64,000 nucleotides of DNA from Cyclobacterium roseum. GTDB lineage: Bacteria; Bacteroidota; Bacteroidia; Cytophagales; Cyclobacteriaceae. The notes below the pieces were generated by a model. That model worked only from the letters and a program-made list of their open reading frames with translations. It was not told the origin of the DNA and did not search any database. Position numbers and translations under genes: made by a program. The stretch is from contig NZ_WNKF01000020.1 of assembly GCF_010119225.1 (NCBI RefSeq), positions 29,589-93,588 on the forward strand. The letters are read 5' to 3'. Shown here piece by piece: positions 42,193-51,426 of this stretch; within the stretch, counting starts at the first letter, position 1; the number at the start of each line of letters is the position of its first letter.

Positions 42193-42378
42193 ACCAACGT
42201 TTTTTGACTAGCAAATTAATGAAAATTTGGGAAATGCCAATTTTAATTGAAACGATATGTCTTTAGTGGATGGACGTATCAAGGACAGGTGGAAGATGGC
42301 TGCGTTCTGGTTAGGTGTTGGAGATTAGACTCGTCATAAACGGGCTAAATCTTAGCGTCCATATCAACCGGGTATGGG

Positions 42379-42455
42379 TTTTGGCGGCAGGCCTTGGACG
42401 ATACGGCGGTCTTACCCGGCCAAAACTGGCGGGGCTGCGTGATTTTTTAACCCGG
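42379..42455 (+). repeat. 77-bp direct repeat, copy 2
   Basis: This is the second copy of the repeat at 40914-40990, in the same orientation. The differences cluster in the internal segment (ACGGCGGTCTTACCC for AGGGAGGTCTTCCCT), while both outer thirds are almost identical. It lies in the 303-bp gap between the propeller gene and the dnaE2 pseudogene, which shows no gene. Confidence 0.75.
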
Positions 42456-42495
42456 CGTTGAAACCCCAGGCTATTAAATCTGCCTCCGTTCTTGG

Positions 42496-43207
42496 TCAAT
42501 CATCCGCATTCCAATACGCCATCCGCTCGCAACTACTGACTTCCACACTATAGAAGCCGAATTCCTCGGTTACCCTTCCCTTGATCAGGTAGATGCCCCG
42601 GCCTTTGAAGGGTTTTTTTTGCGGTGCAGGATAAAATGCGCCTCCCAGAGTGTCTCCTGCTTGCTTTTGCCTGTAAAGCGAAAGCAGCCGATCCGCACCA
42701 GGATCAGCAATTGCTCCAGGCTGATGTCCACGCGGGAGACAAAGTCCACCAGGCTGGTAAACCTTCCTCCCTGCTGTCTTTCTTGCAGGATTTGGGCGAC
42801 GGTTTCTTTTTGGAGAAATTTCATATGCACAAAGCCCAGGTAGACGGTTTTGCCCAGGATGCGGGTCAGGTTTTCGCTTTCATTGATGTGCGGAGCTTGT
42901 ACATCGGCTCCATTCATCCGGAGTTCGTGAATGTAAAACTCGGTATGATAAAAGCCCCCGAAATTATTGATGACCCCCACCATAAATTCCAGGGGGTAAT
43001 GCGCCTTTAGATGCGGAAGTCAGTGCCGACCACCGGGTGAATCCCATTTTTTTGGGCTTCCCGGATAAATGGAAATATTCCGGAAACGCTATTGATGTCC
43101 GTCAGGGCCAGCGCATCCAGTTTGTGCTTTTTAGCTTCCGCTACCAATGCTTCCACGGAAAGCGTGCCGTACTTGAAACTATAGCGACTGTGGCAATTGA
43201 GGTACAT
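42496..43207 (-). pseudogene. Collapsed DNA polymerase III alpha-like gene (DnaE2/ImuC type)
   Basis: Three pieces of one protein remain in order. The first is the PHP N-terminus, 43007-43207 (MYLNCHSRYSFKYGTLSVEA... GIHPVVGTDFRI). The second is a segment at about 42600-43005 (LKAHYPLEFMVGVINNFGGF, then GGRFTSLVDFVSRVDISLEQLLILVRIGCFRFTGKSK). The third is a C-terminal piece, 42496-42606, in another frame (GRGIYLIKGRVTEEFGFYSV, SSCERMAYWNADD). Most of the PHP and the whole palm are deleted, so no polymerase is made. The sequence is closest to the error-prone alpha subunit of imuB-dnaE2 mutasome cassettes. No imuA/imuB lies next to it. Confidence 0.85.
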
Positions 43208-43845
43208 TTTGTTTATTTAATTAACATTTTTAGGTTAATAATATAAACATTAAAATGGAATTTTAGGGATTGGAAAGCTATTTTTTTGGTAAGGGTAATA
43301 TTGGGTGATCTGCTATCGGTAGATTTAAAACGGACCAATTGACAATAAAAGGACAACAGAAATCCATGTTTGGAAAGACCTGATGTTTTAAAATTAATAT
43401 ACAGGATAGCCCTTTAATAGGTAATAAAAATATTTTTTTAAATCAATAAAGTATTATTTTTAGTATTTTATATTTGAAATAACAAAATAATATTACCATT
43501 TAAGTAGGTTATTTTTTAATGTGCGATAAAATAAATATTTAATTCTGTTTTATAGTTTAAGTTCATTATAAAAGGTTATATTAATGGTTATAATATTTGT
43601 TAAATTTTATTTACATTAATCGAACAGAATAAAGTAAATTCTGATCAAACCTATACAGCTGGGATTTATTAAGGACCAACAGCTTCATTTTTCCCAGTGC
43701 CACTTTTAATGTTCCGGGCAAATGATGAGGACTTTCGATAGAAAGATCTGCGGCTATTTTCTTTGGGTCTTTTTAGTATTCTTCAGCTTTGTGGAGCGTT
43801 AGTTAGTATTTCAAAAATTAACATCAACCTAAACCCACAAAAATC
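43208..43845. other. AT-rich region upstream of the SusC gene
   Basis: This is 638 bp without a gene. It is very AT-rich between about 43380 and 43640. It must hold the promoter of the susCD pair, but I find no exact TAnnTTTG element close to the start and no clear operator. Confidence 0.5.
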
Positions 43846-46800
43846 ATGAAAACAACTGTATTCAGGCAATTAGATTTGCGGTTAAAAATGCTGTCATTGC
43901 TGCTACTTCACTTATTATTTATTGGATGCACATGGGCCCATGGGGCGATCCCACCGGGAATAGGCGCAAACATGGATATTGCTGTATCAGGTACCGTTAC
44001 AGACGAAAATGAGGTTCCCCTCCCGGGGGTTACCGTAACCGTTCTGGGCACCAATAGGGGTACTGTTACCAATCTGGATGGTAAGTATTCCATAACGGTT
44101 CCGGACAATGCTGAGCTGGTATTTTCTTTCATTGGTTTTACTTCCCAAACCATACAGGTAGGCAACCAAAGTACCATTGATGTGGTATTGGCAGAAGACC
44201 TGGCCTCCCTGGACGAAGTGGTAGTGGTGGGCTATGGTACCCAGAAAAAAGCCAATATGACCGGGTCAGTAGCTACGGTGGGGGCAGATGAAATCATCAA
44301 GCGACCTTTGACCAATGTGGCCGGGCTCCTGCAGGGAAAAGTAGCCGGTTTGCAGGTTTCTTCCCATTCCGGAAAACCTGGAAGCGAAAATAATTCCCTA
44401 AGAATTAGAGGTTTAGGTACATTCAGCTCTGCCGGTAGTGAGCCGTTGGTTCTTATCAATGGTATCGCCGGTGACATGACCAATTTAGATCCCAATGATG
44501 TAGAATCAGTCTCTGTTCTGAAAGATGCAGCATCAAGTGCCATATATGGCGCCAGAGCTGCCAATGGAGTCATTCTGATTACCACCAAGAGAGGCACTGA
44601 AGGTGCGCTCAGCATCGATATCCACAGCAATGTGCAGGTGCATCAGCCTACCCGGTTGCCCAGGTTGCTGAGCAATTCTGCCGATTACATGATGTATTGG
44701 AATCAGGGAAGGCAAAGAGCCGGAGGTCAGGCACCCTATTTCAGTCAGGAGGAGATTGATGCCTTCAGAAACAATCCGAACGATCCCATCAATTATCCCA
44801 ACTTTGATTGGATAGATCATTCTTTCAATACGGCGGTTGCCAACATGCAATCGGTTCGAGTGAGTGGTGGCACAGAAAAAACAACGGTTGGATTATCTCT
44901 GGGCTATTTTGATCAACCTGGATTGACCAGTCTTTATGAATTCAAAAAATACAATGCAAGGTTAACGGTGGATTCCAAAATCAATGATTGGATCACGGTA
45001 GGCGGCGACATTCAACTGGTCAACAAGGATATTCAACGCAGCAATTGGGATAATGGAAACGTTGATTACCAGATCCTGGCCATCTATGGGGCGGGTCCCA
45101 ATTATACACCTACCATGACCCTGCCTGATGGGTCTACCGGATACGTGGCCAGGTACAGCTCCAATATTGGAGAATGGACGGTAAGGAATCCGGATGCTCA
45201 GGATGCCAGTGGCATCCAAACCGATATCAACTACAATGTATTGCCCCAATTCTATGTGGAGATCAAGCCCACCGAGCACCTGACCTGGTATACCAAAGGA
45301 GCTGTATCTTACGACAACCGCGCGCTGAAAAACCATGAAACGCCGGTGGATAATTATTTTTTCAAGGATGGCTCCTATGCCCACAATAACTCCACCTGGC
45401 AATTGGGAGTCAGGGAAACCTGGAATACCGGAATGTGGACTACTTTTTATTCCACATTGAATTACAGGCGCTTGTTTAATGAAACCCATAATGTCAATAT
45501 TTTAGCCGGATACAACCAGGAATACAGTTTGAATAGGCAGTTGAGAGGGTCCCGGGTCCATTTTCCAACCAATGAACTGAAAGAACTGGATGGTGGTGCT
45601 CCGCTGGACCAAACTACCGGAGGATATTTGCAGGAATGGGCCATCATGTCCTTGTTTGGACGCGCCATGTACGATTATAAGGAGAAATACCTGGTAGAGG
45701 CCAATATCCGTTACGATGGAACCTCCAGGATTTCTCCGGATAACCGTTGGGGAGTATTTCCTTCTGTCTCTGCGGGATGGAGGGTCTCCCAAGAACAATT
45801 TTTGCAACTAAATTCTTGGATAGATGAGTTTAAAATCAGGGGATCCTGGGGGCAATTGGGCAACCAGAATGTTGGCTTATATCCTTTTCAGGAAGTTTTG
45901 ACCACGACTTCTTATCCATTTAATACGGCCCATCCCGGGGCGTATGTTAACCGCCTGGTAGATCCCAATTTGAGATGGGAAACCACCACCATGGCTGACA
46001 TTGGGTTCGATCTTTCCTTAAAAGAGGGCTTGATCAGTGTTACCTTCGATTGGTTTGATAAGGTAACGGATGATATCCTGTACAATGTGCCTATTCCGGC
46101 CAGTGTGGGACTTTCCCCGCCCACTGTGAATTATGGCAAGATGAGAAACACCGGCATCGAGCTGGAATTGGGATCCATGAAACGATTTGGGGAATTTGGC
46201 TATAATGTCAGCGTCAATTTCTCCACCTTCAGAAATGAAGTATTGCGGATCCTTTCCCCGGTTTATGGCAATTTCACCATTCAGGAAGGATTGCCTTTTA
46301 ATTCTCATTTCATGGTGGAGTGGGATGGTATTTTCCAAAATGAAGAAGAAATTGCCAACAGCCCCGAGCACCAATTCAATCCCAAGCCTGGTGATTTGAA
46401 ATTTGTAGACCAAAATGGAGATGGAGTAATCAATGCGGATGACCGGGTAGTCATGGACGGTGCTTACCCGAGGTTTCATTACGGGAGTACCATCAATCTT
46501 TCCTGGAGGAATTTTGATTTAAATGCATTTTTTCAGGGTTTGGAAGGCTACAAGCAGAGTACCCAGGGATTATCCTGGGGATTGGTGCCTTATATCCAGG
46601 GTTCACCCCCTCCGGTGGATTTTATCGAAAATATGTGGACAGGTGAGGGCTCGACCAATGCACACCCAGCGATGTATATTTCGGGTTATGCTCCTGTGAC
46701 AGGTACACGTAATTCTTACTGGTTATTAGATGCTTCCTATTTAAGGTTGAAAAATCTGGCTATTGGCTATAATTTACCAGCTCGTTTGAATGAAAAATTA

Positions 46801-46953
46801 GGGTTGAAATTTTCCCGGGTTTACATGTCAGGGGATAATTTGTTTACCATCACCGACTGGCCGGGTTCAGATCCTGAAAGAGCCAATACCAATTGGTTTC
46901 AGGCCTATCCACAGATCACCAGTTACACATTAGGCCTTAAAGTTTCTCTTTAA
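43846..46953 (+). CDS. SusC/RagA TonB-linked outer-membrane transporter
   Basis: This 1035-residue TonB-dependent receptor has a signal peptide and an N-terminal carboxypeptidase-D-like domain (VSGTVTDENEVPLPGVTVTVLGTNRGTVTNLDGKYSITVP). The TonB box region is DEVVVVGYGTQKKANMTGSV. The plug reads VLKDAASSAIYGARAANGVILITTKRG, and a 22-strand barrel ends in SYTLGLKVSL. It imports oligomers captured by the SusD lipoprotein encoded 17 bp downstream. No CAZyme gene is attached, so the substrate is unknown. Confidence 0.96.
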   Translation: MKTTVFRQLDLRLKMLSLLLLHLLFIGCTWAHGAIPPGIGANMDIAVSGTVTDENEVPLPGVTVTVLGTNRGTVTNLDGKYSITVPDNAELVFSFIGFTSQTIQVGNQSTIDVVLAEDLASLDEVVVVGYGTQKKANMTGSVATVGADEIIKRPLTNVAGLLQGKVAGLQVSSHSGKPGSENNSLRIRGLGTFSSAGSEPLVLINGIAGDMTNLDPNDVESVSVLKDAASSAIYGARAANGVILITTKRGTEGALSIDIHSNVQVHQPTRLPRLLSNSADYMMYWNQGRQRAGGQAPYFSQEEIDAFRNNPNDPINYPNFDWIDHSFNTAVANMQSVRVSGGTEKTTVGLSLGYFDQPGLTSLYEFKKYNARLTVDSKINDWITVGGDIQLVNKDIQRSNWDNGNVDYQILAIYGAGPNYTPTMTLPDGSTGYVARYSSNIGEWTVRNPDAQDASGIQTDINYNVLPQFYVEIKPTEHLTWYTKGAVSYDNRALKNHETPVDNYFFKDGSYAHNNSTWQLGVRETWNTGMWTTFYSTLNYRRLFNETHNVNILAGYNQEYSLNRQLRGSRVHFPTNELKELDGGAPLDQTTGGYLQEWAIMSLFGRAMYDYKEKYLVEANIRYDGTSRISPDNRWGVFPSVSAGWRVSQEQFLQLNSWIDEFKIRGSWGQLGNQNVGLYPFQEVLTTTSYPFNTAHPGAYVNRLVDPNLRWETTTMADIGFDLSLKEGLISVTFDWFDKVTDDILYNVPIPASVGLSPPTVNYGKMRNTGIELELGSMKRFGEFGYNVSVNFSTFRNEVLRILSPVYGNFTIQEGLPFNSHFMVEWDGIFQNEEEIANSPEHQFNPKPGDLKFVDQNGDGVINADDRVVMDGAYPRFHYGSTINLSWRNFDLNAFFQGLEGYKQSTQGLSWGLVPYIQGSPPPVDFIENMWTGEGSTNAHPAMYISGYAPVTGTRNSYWLLDASYLRLKNLAIGYNLPARLNEKLGLKFSRVYMSGDNLFTITDWPGSDPERANTNWFQAYPQITSYTLGLKVSL

Positions 46954-46970
46954 TCAAAATAGCAATAACC

Positions 46971-48506
46971 ATGAAGAACTATATAAATTTTCTGATAGTC
47001 AATCATTTTCTGATAGGCCTGGTCGTTTTGTTTTCTGTTTCATGTACAGATTTTCTTGAAAGGAATCCTACCACGCAAATATCAGGCCCTACCTTTTGGA
47101 ATTCCCAGAAGGATGCCGATCTGGCCCTGGCAGGAGTATATTCCAGACTCAATACCAATACCTTTAACCATGAAGGGGTCTATTCCCTTGCCATCATGGC
47201 TGGGGATGCGAATGAAGGTGGGCAGAGTCTTGGAGCTGCCTCGACGGGCACTTTTGCCATGGGGATAATGGAAGCGGTTTCAGGAGGCTTGCTGGCCAAT
47301 GTTTACAACCATTGTTATCAGGGGATAGCTACCTGTAATTATTTTTTGGAGAATATTGACCGGGTAGACATGCCTGAAGAAAGGACCACCCGATATAAGG
47401 GAGAAGTACTCTTTTTACGTGCTTTCTTCTATTTTACCCTGGCAGACTTTTACGGAGGAGTGCCCCTTTATACCTCCCCGGTATCCGCTGATGATGCCAA
47501 GGTGGCTCAAAGTTCCCGGGATCAGGTGATCGATCAGGTTTTGGCTGATTTAGATGTAGCGATTGCGAGTCTTCCCAATACAGATTACAGTTCCAGTGGA
47601 CACGCCGTAAGAGGTTCTGCACTGGCCCTGAAGAGTCGGGTACACCTATTTGAATCCGACTGGGCTGCTGCGGCACAAGCCGCTTCTCAGGTAATGTCAG
47701 ACGGGCAGTTTAGCCTTTTTGAAGAAGATTGGGCAAACATGTTCCTGGCGGAAGGGCAGAATGACAACCCTGAGATCATGTTTTCTACCAAATACCTAAA
47801 TCCCGATAATTTCAGCAATCAGGATATCAGAATTCTCTGGCATGGCATATGGAATCCAAGACCAGAATTGAGAGATGCCTTTGAATGCATCGATGGTTTA
47901 TCCATTGCTGAATCGCCCTTGTATGACCCCGATAACTGGAAAGAAAACAGGGATCCCCGGCTAGGTAAGACGATGCGGGATTTTAATGATCCGGCTGTTA
48001 AAGCCTCAGGTGAAGTAGTGGAATTTGCGTATAATGGGGTTTCCATGACCGGCCTGATGCCAGCCAAAGGGGGAAATGTAGAAACCCTGCCGATTGATTA
48101 TTCCACCAAAAGTGAGCAGGATTGGGTATTGATCCGGTACGCAGAGGTTCTGCTAAATTTTGCGGAGGCCACGAATGAATTGAACGGCCCTACGCAGGCC
48201 GTTTATGATGCGGTAAACGCCGTTAGAACCCGCCCGGGGGTGGATATGCCAGCTCTTCCCGAAGGCTTGAGCCAGGATGAAATGCGGGATAAAATCTGGA
48301 ACGAAAGAAGGGTGGAATTTGCCTTTGAGGGCATGCGGTACAGGGATATCAAAAGGTGGAGATATGCTGAAGAATACATACCAACCCTCGTTGAACCGGG
48401 ATCTGGTATAAGAAGGGAATTTGATCCTGCCAAACATTATTTGTTTCCCTTTCCACAATCCGAAATTGACATCAACCCTAACCTGGAACAGAATCCGGGT
48501 TATTGA
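46971..48506 (+). CDS. SusD/RagB-like substrate-binding lipoprotein
   Basis: This 511-residue protein has a lipobox (VVLFSVSCTDFLE) and the SusD pattern: NPTTQISGPTFWNSQKDADLALAGVY, YKGEVLFLRAFFYFTLADFYGGVPLY (TPR region) and VLIRYAEVLLNFAEATNEL. The C-terminal signature is FPFPQSEIDINPNLEQNPGY. It forms the surface lid over the SusC barrel. It is co-transcribed with SusC and followed by a terminator. Confidence 0.95.
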   Translation: MKNYINFLIVNHFLIGLVVLFSVSCTDFLERNPTTQISGPTFWNSQKDADLALAGVYSRLNTNTFNHEGVYSLAIMAGDANEGGQSLGAASTGTFAMGIMEAVSGGLLANVYNHCYQGIATCNYFLENIDRVDMPEERTTRYKGEVLFLRAFFYFTLADFYGGVPLYTSPVSADDAKVAQSSRDQVIDQVLADLDVAIASLPNTDYSSSGHAVRGSALALKSRVHLFESDWAAAAQAASQVMSDGQFSLFEEDWANMFLAEGQNDNPEIMFSTKYLNPDNFSNQDIRILWHGIWNPRPELRDAFECIDGLSIAESPLYDPDNWKENRDPRLGKTMRDFNDPAVKASGEVVEFAYNGVSMTGLMPAKGGNVETLPIDYSTKSEQDWVLIRYAEVLLNFAEATNELNGPTQAVYDAVNAVRTRPGVDMPALPEGLSQDEMRDKIWNERRVEFAFEGMRYRDIKRWRYAEEYIPTLVEPGSGIRREFDPAKHYLFPFPQSEIDINPNLEQNPGY

Positions 48507-48521
48507 TAAAAGCATAAAAAT

Positions 48522-48555
48522 AAAACATGAAGGCCTGTGGCTTTCATGTTTTATT
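48522..48555 (+). terminator. Rho-independent terminator of the susCD pair
   Basis: AAAACATGAA (48522-48531) pairs with TTCATGTTTT (48543-48552) around GGCCTGTGGC, with a T-rich stretch beyond. Confidence 0.75.
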
Positions 48556-48635
48556 GCTTTTTTTGAGTATTAATGGATCATAAAATAGCGGAACCTCTAT
48601 GCCATCCATTCCACCCTTTCACCTCGGTTTTCCGG

Positions 48636-49514
48636 TCAGAAACTTTTTGGGCTACTTGAATCGGTAAGAATGATAATATCTGCGAGTTTTTCATAAGCTG
48701 ACCAATCTGGATCAGCAAAGTCTTCCGCAGGAAAGCAGGATAGGGTAAGCAGGCGAAGTTTTTTCTTTCTGCTGCTGAGCTCGGAAACCGTTCCCAATCC
48801 CCCATCGCTGTGAAATCTTCCGGTTAGGTGCAGAATAATACTGTTTCTATTTTTTTTCCACGCCTTTAGGATACTTTCCGCCATGGTGGCATCCCGGAGA
48901 AGTTGCGCATGAAAAACGGAGGGACCCATGTGATGTCCATGGCCTCCCATGGCGGCATCGAATTTTTTGCGGTAGGGGTCGTTTTCTCCAGGAGGCTCAA
49001 ATATACTGAAGTAGGAACTGGCTTTCTTTTCCAGGAGTTTAAGGGTTCCAATTCCTTTTCTACTAACCATGCTAGCGTACCGGGCAGGGACATTTGCCGC
49101 AATCACCTGTTGGTTGTTTTTTTTAGCCAGGTTCACCAAAGGGGCGTAATCTGCGTAGTTATTCCAGGCTTTGCCTTCTTTGATCAGGCTGGATTCACTG
49201 ATCAGCCCTGCCAGGTACTCGTTAAGGACCAGCTGCACGTCCCGCTCAAACATTTCCATGGAGAGAATCACCTTCCGGCGGGTTGTAAGTAAGTCCTCGT
49301 AAAGCTGCCGCTGAAGGGCATGTGCCAGGCTATCGTTGTGTTCTTCACCAAAGAGGATTACGTCTGCCTGGTCAGAAAGGCTAATGATGTCCGAAAGCTC
49401 CAACGTCTGTTCGGTTGGGCTGTGGTATATTTTATAACCGGGTTTTTGGTAATCCTGTGCCCAGGTGGGAAAAATGACTCCCATCAGGACCAGCGTTTGA
49501 ATCAATTTATACAT
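48636..49514 (-). CDS. ChaN-like haem-binding/TIKI superfamily protein
   Basis: This 292-residue exported protein has a signal peptide (MYKLIQTLVLMGVIFPTWAQ). The PF04187 pattern is VILFGEEHNDSLAHALQRQLYEDLL with paired Glu and His, KVILSMEMFERDVQ, VIAANVPARYASMVSRKG, and a final IILHLTGRFHSDGGLGTVSEL with GRFH. The family includes the Campylobacter haem-uptake lipoprotein ChaN and the TIKI metalloproteases. The start at 49514 gives a proper signal peptide. Confidence 0.88.
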   Translation of the reverse strand: MYKLIQTLVLMGVIFPTWAQDYQKPGYKIYHSPTEQTLELSDIISLSDQADVILFGEEHNDSLAHALQRQLYEDLLTTRRKVILSMEMFERDVQLVLNEYLAGLISESSLIKEGKAWNNYADYAPLVNLAKKNNQQVIAANVPARYASMVSRKGIGTLKLLEKKASSYFSIFEPPGENDPYRKKFDAAMGGHGHHMGPSVFHAQLLRDATMAESILKAWKKNRNSIILHLTGRFHSDGGLGTVSELSSRKKKLRLLTLSCFPAEDFADPDWSAYEKLADIIILTDSSSPKSF

Positions 49515-49644
49515 ATTCGGAAGTTTTAGTGGGAAATAAGGAATTTTTTTTCCCGTAATCAAATTGCCTTTACAATTTACCGATTATCGGCTTTCATGCC
49601 TGAAATAAAGCAGCTAACTTGCTTTCCTGTTACTTGCGTCAAAG

Positions 49645-50496
49645 ATGAATTTCAAATCGTACACGAAGGAAATTGCCGGTCTTGATCCGAAACGGGATTA
49701 CGAACGAATCGCTTACCTGCTGACCTTTCATTGTTTTCCCTGGGACATGGAAAAAGCATTGGAGTTTGCACTTTTCAGGACGTTTGCTGTGCCTTCCGTA
49801 TCGCGGTTATTGGTAGCCACCGGGGAATTTGTAAACCGGACTCGTAAGCGCTACGATGACACCGAATTGATCCTGTATGAAATTCTTGAAAATGGGATGG
49901 ACAGCGAGCGAGGCAAGGCCGCAATCGCACGCATGAACGACATGCACGGGCGGTTCAAAATTTCCAATGAGGATTACTTGTACGTACTGTCTACCTTTAT
50001 TTTTGAGCCCATTCGCTGGATGGATAGGTGGGGCTGGCGGCCCTTTACCGCTTTGGAAAAAAGAGCCATACTAATCAATTATCAGGAGTTGGCCAAAAGG
50101 ATGGGCATCAAACAGGTACCCGATTCGCTACCATCCTTTGAAGCCTTTAACCTGGAATATGAGCATTCCCATTTTTCCTTTCATCAGGCAAACAGAAAAA
50201 TAGGTGACAAAACTCTGGATTTGCTAATTGGCTTTTATTTGCCGGAGAGACTGATCCCTTTGGGCAGGCCCCTGGCCTATTGTCTGATGGATGATCCCCT
50301 AAGAATGGCGATGGGATTGCCCAATCCACCAAAACCCATGTCGCTGATGGTAGCTAAATTTATGCGGCTAAAGGCGTTTTTGCAGGCTTCAGTACCGGAG
50401 CGAAAGAAGCCTGCCCTGGGAACAAAAAGAAAGCGTGCCACTTATCCCGAAGGGTACCGGATCGAAGAATTGGGAACCTTCAATCTCCGAAAATAG
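49645..50496 (+). CDS. MpaB/DUF2236-family oxygenase-like protein
   Basis: This 283-residue protein has the DUF2236 pattern DDTELILYEILENG...ARMNDMHGRFKISNEDYLYVLSTFIFEPIRWMDRWGWRPF. The His in MNDMHGRF and the downstream EHSHFSFHQAN are potential metal or haem ligands. Family members include latex-clearing and MpaB-type oxygenases; many bacterial members are uncharacterised. It ends 6 bp from the convergent SIMPL gene. Confidence 0.82.
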   Translation: MNFKSYTKEIAGLDPKRDYERIAYLLTFHCFPWDMEKALEFALFRTFAVPSVSRLLVATGEFVNRTRKRYDDTELILYEILENGMDSERGKAAIARMNDMHGRFKISNEDYLYVLSTFIFEPIRWMDRWGWRPFTALEKRAILINYQELAKRMGIKQVPDSLPSFEAFNLEYEHSHFSFHQANRKIGDKTLDLLIGFYLPERLIPLGRPLAYCLMDDPLRMAMGLPNPPKPMSLMVAKFMRLKAFLQASVPERKKPALGTKRKRATYPEGYRIEELGTFNLRK

Positions 50497-50502
50497 GTAG
50501 AT

Positions 50503-51234
50503 TTACTTAATTTGGTAGTCCAGTTTCATGGTGATGGAAGCCGTTTTTGCTTTTGAGGAAGTATTGAAAGTGCCTCCCCAGGAGTAATCTTCTCCGGAAT
50601 TTTGCCCGGTTATCTGAAATATTCCCATATTGGCGGTAATCAGCTTGCCGAGATTTGCTCCTGAATTTTCAGCGATCGTTTCTGCCCGGAGTCGGGCATC
50701 TTCGGTGGCCTTAGATATGAGTTCTATTTTCAAGTCGGCTAGCTGGGTGAAATAATAGCGGGGTGCCTGGGAGTAAAACTGGATTTCTTTATTGAGTAAT
50801 TCTGTGATTTCACGAGCTATTTTCTCTACTTTTTCCACTTCTTTCGATTCAATGCTGATGTTTTGACTCAGGATATATCCGAGAAATGTATCGCCCATGA
50901 ACCGGCCTTCTTCATTGTAATCAGCCCGCGTATTTCGGCGGGATTGCACAGCATTAAAGACAATTTCCTCTTGGGCGATTCCTTTGGAAGTAAGGTATTC
51001 CATTACCACCGTTCTGTCCTTTTCCAGGCCCGTGTAGGCTTCTCCGAGAGAATACGCTTGTTTTTCAAAATGCCCATCCCAAACGATCAGGTCCGAAATA
51101 AAGTCAGTTTCTCCGAGACCAGTGACGGAAATTTTGGATTGGGCAAGGCTTCTTTTCCAAAAGGCATTGCCTAAAATAATGGCTGAACTAACAATAGCCA
51201 GGGCAAAAATGACGGCAGTAAGGTGCTGTTTCAT
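50503..51234 (-). CDS. SIMPL-domain (DUF541) periplasmic protein
   Basis: This 243-residue protein has an N-terminal signal anchor (LTAVIFALAIVSSAIILGNAFW). The SIMPL/DUF541 region has ISVTGLGETDFISDLIVWDGHFE, LTSKGIAQEEIVFNAVQSRR and LISKATEDARLRAETIAENSGANLGKLITANMGIFQI. Members are periplasmic, of uncertain function. It is monocistronic and reads away from the oxidase locus. Confidence 0.9.
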   Translation of the reverse strand: MKQHLTAVIFALAIVSSAIILGNAFWKRSLAQSKISVTGLGETDFISDLIVWDGHFEKQAYSLGEAYTGLEKDRTVVMEYLTSKGIAQEEIVFNAVQSRRNTRADYNEEGRFMGDTFLGYILSQNISIESKEVEKVEKIAREITELLNKEIQFYSQAPRYYFTQLADLKIELISKATEDARLRAETIAENSGANLGKLITANMGIFQITGQNSGEDYSWGGTFNTSSKAKTASITMKLDYQIK

Positions 51235-51340
51235 CGAAATAAATTTGTTGCTGCTAATTTCGTAATTATTGAATACATTACTCCGATAGGCTGGAAATAA
51301 AATTTATCCCCTCTTTTCAGAAAAAGCCCTTTTGGGTAAA

Positions 51341-51358
51341 ACATGACATTAATCATGT
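51341..51358. promoter_or_regulatory. FNR/CRP-type binding palindrome upstream of the USP-like gene
   Basis: ACATGACATTAATCATGT has inverted ACATGA/TCATGT arms, and its core TGAC-ATTA-ATCA fits the FNR/CRP pattern TGAY-N4-RTCA. It is centred about 62 bp upstream of the start predicted from the TAGCTTTG element at 51401, a typical class I activator distance. Confidence 0.6.
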
Positions 51359-51400
51359 TCGGGCCTTCCCAATATCACTATCTCCAGTCTCCACTGCTGC

Positions 51401-51408
51401 TAGCTTTG
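51401..51408 (+). promoter_or_regulatory. -7 element (TAGCTTTG) of the USP-like gene
   Basis: TAGCTTTG is an exact TAnnTTTG match 18 bp before the ATG at 51427, correctly placed downstream of the FNR/CRP-type site. Confidence 0.55.
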
Positions 51409-51426
51409 TAAAAAAAAGATTGGCTT

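Noticed and set aside
42585..43207. Two separate small genes with PHP-like and DnaE-like similarity
   Set aside because: They are consecutive pieces of one polymerase in the right order with missing middle parts, so they are a single pseudogene.
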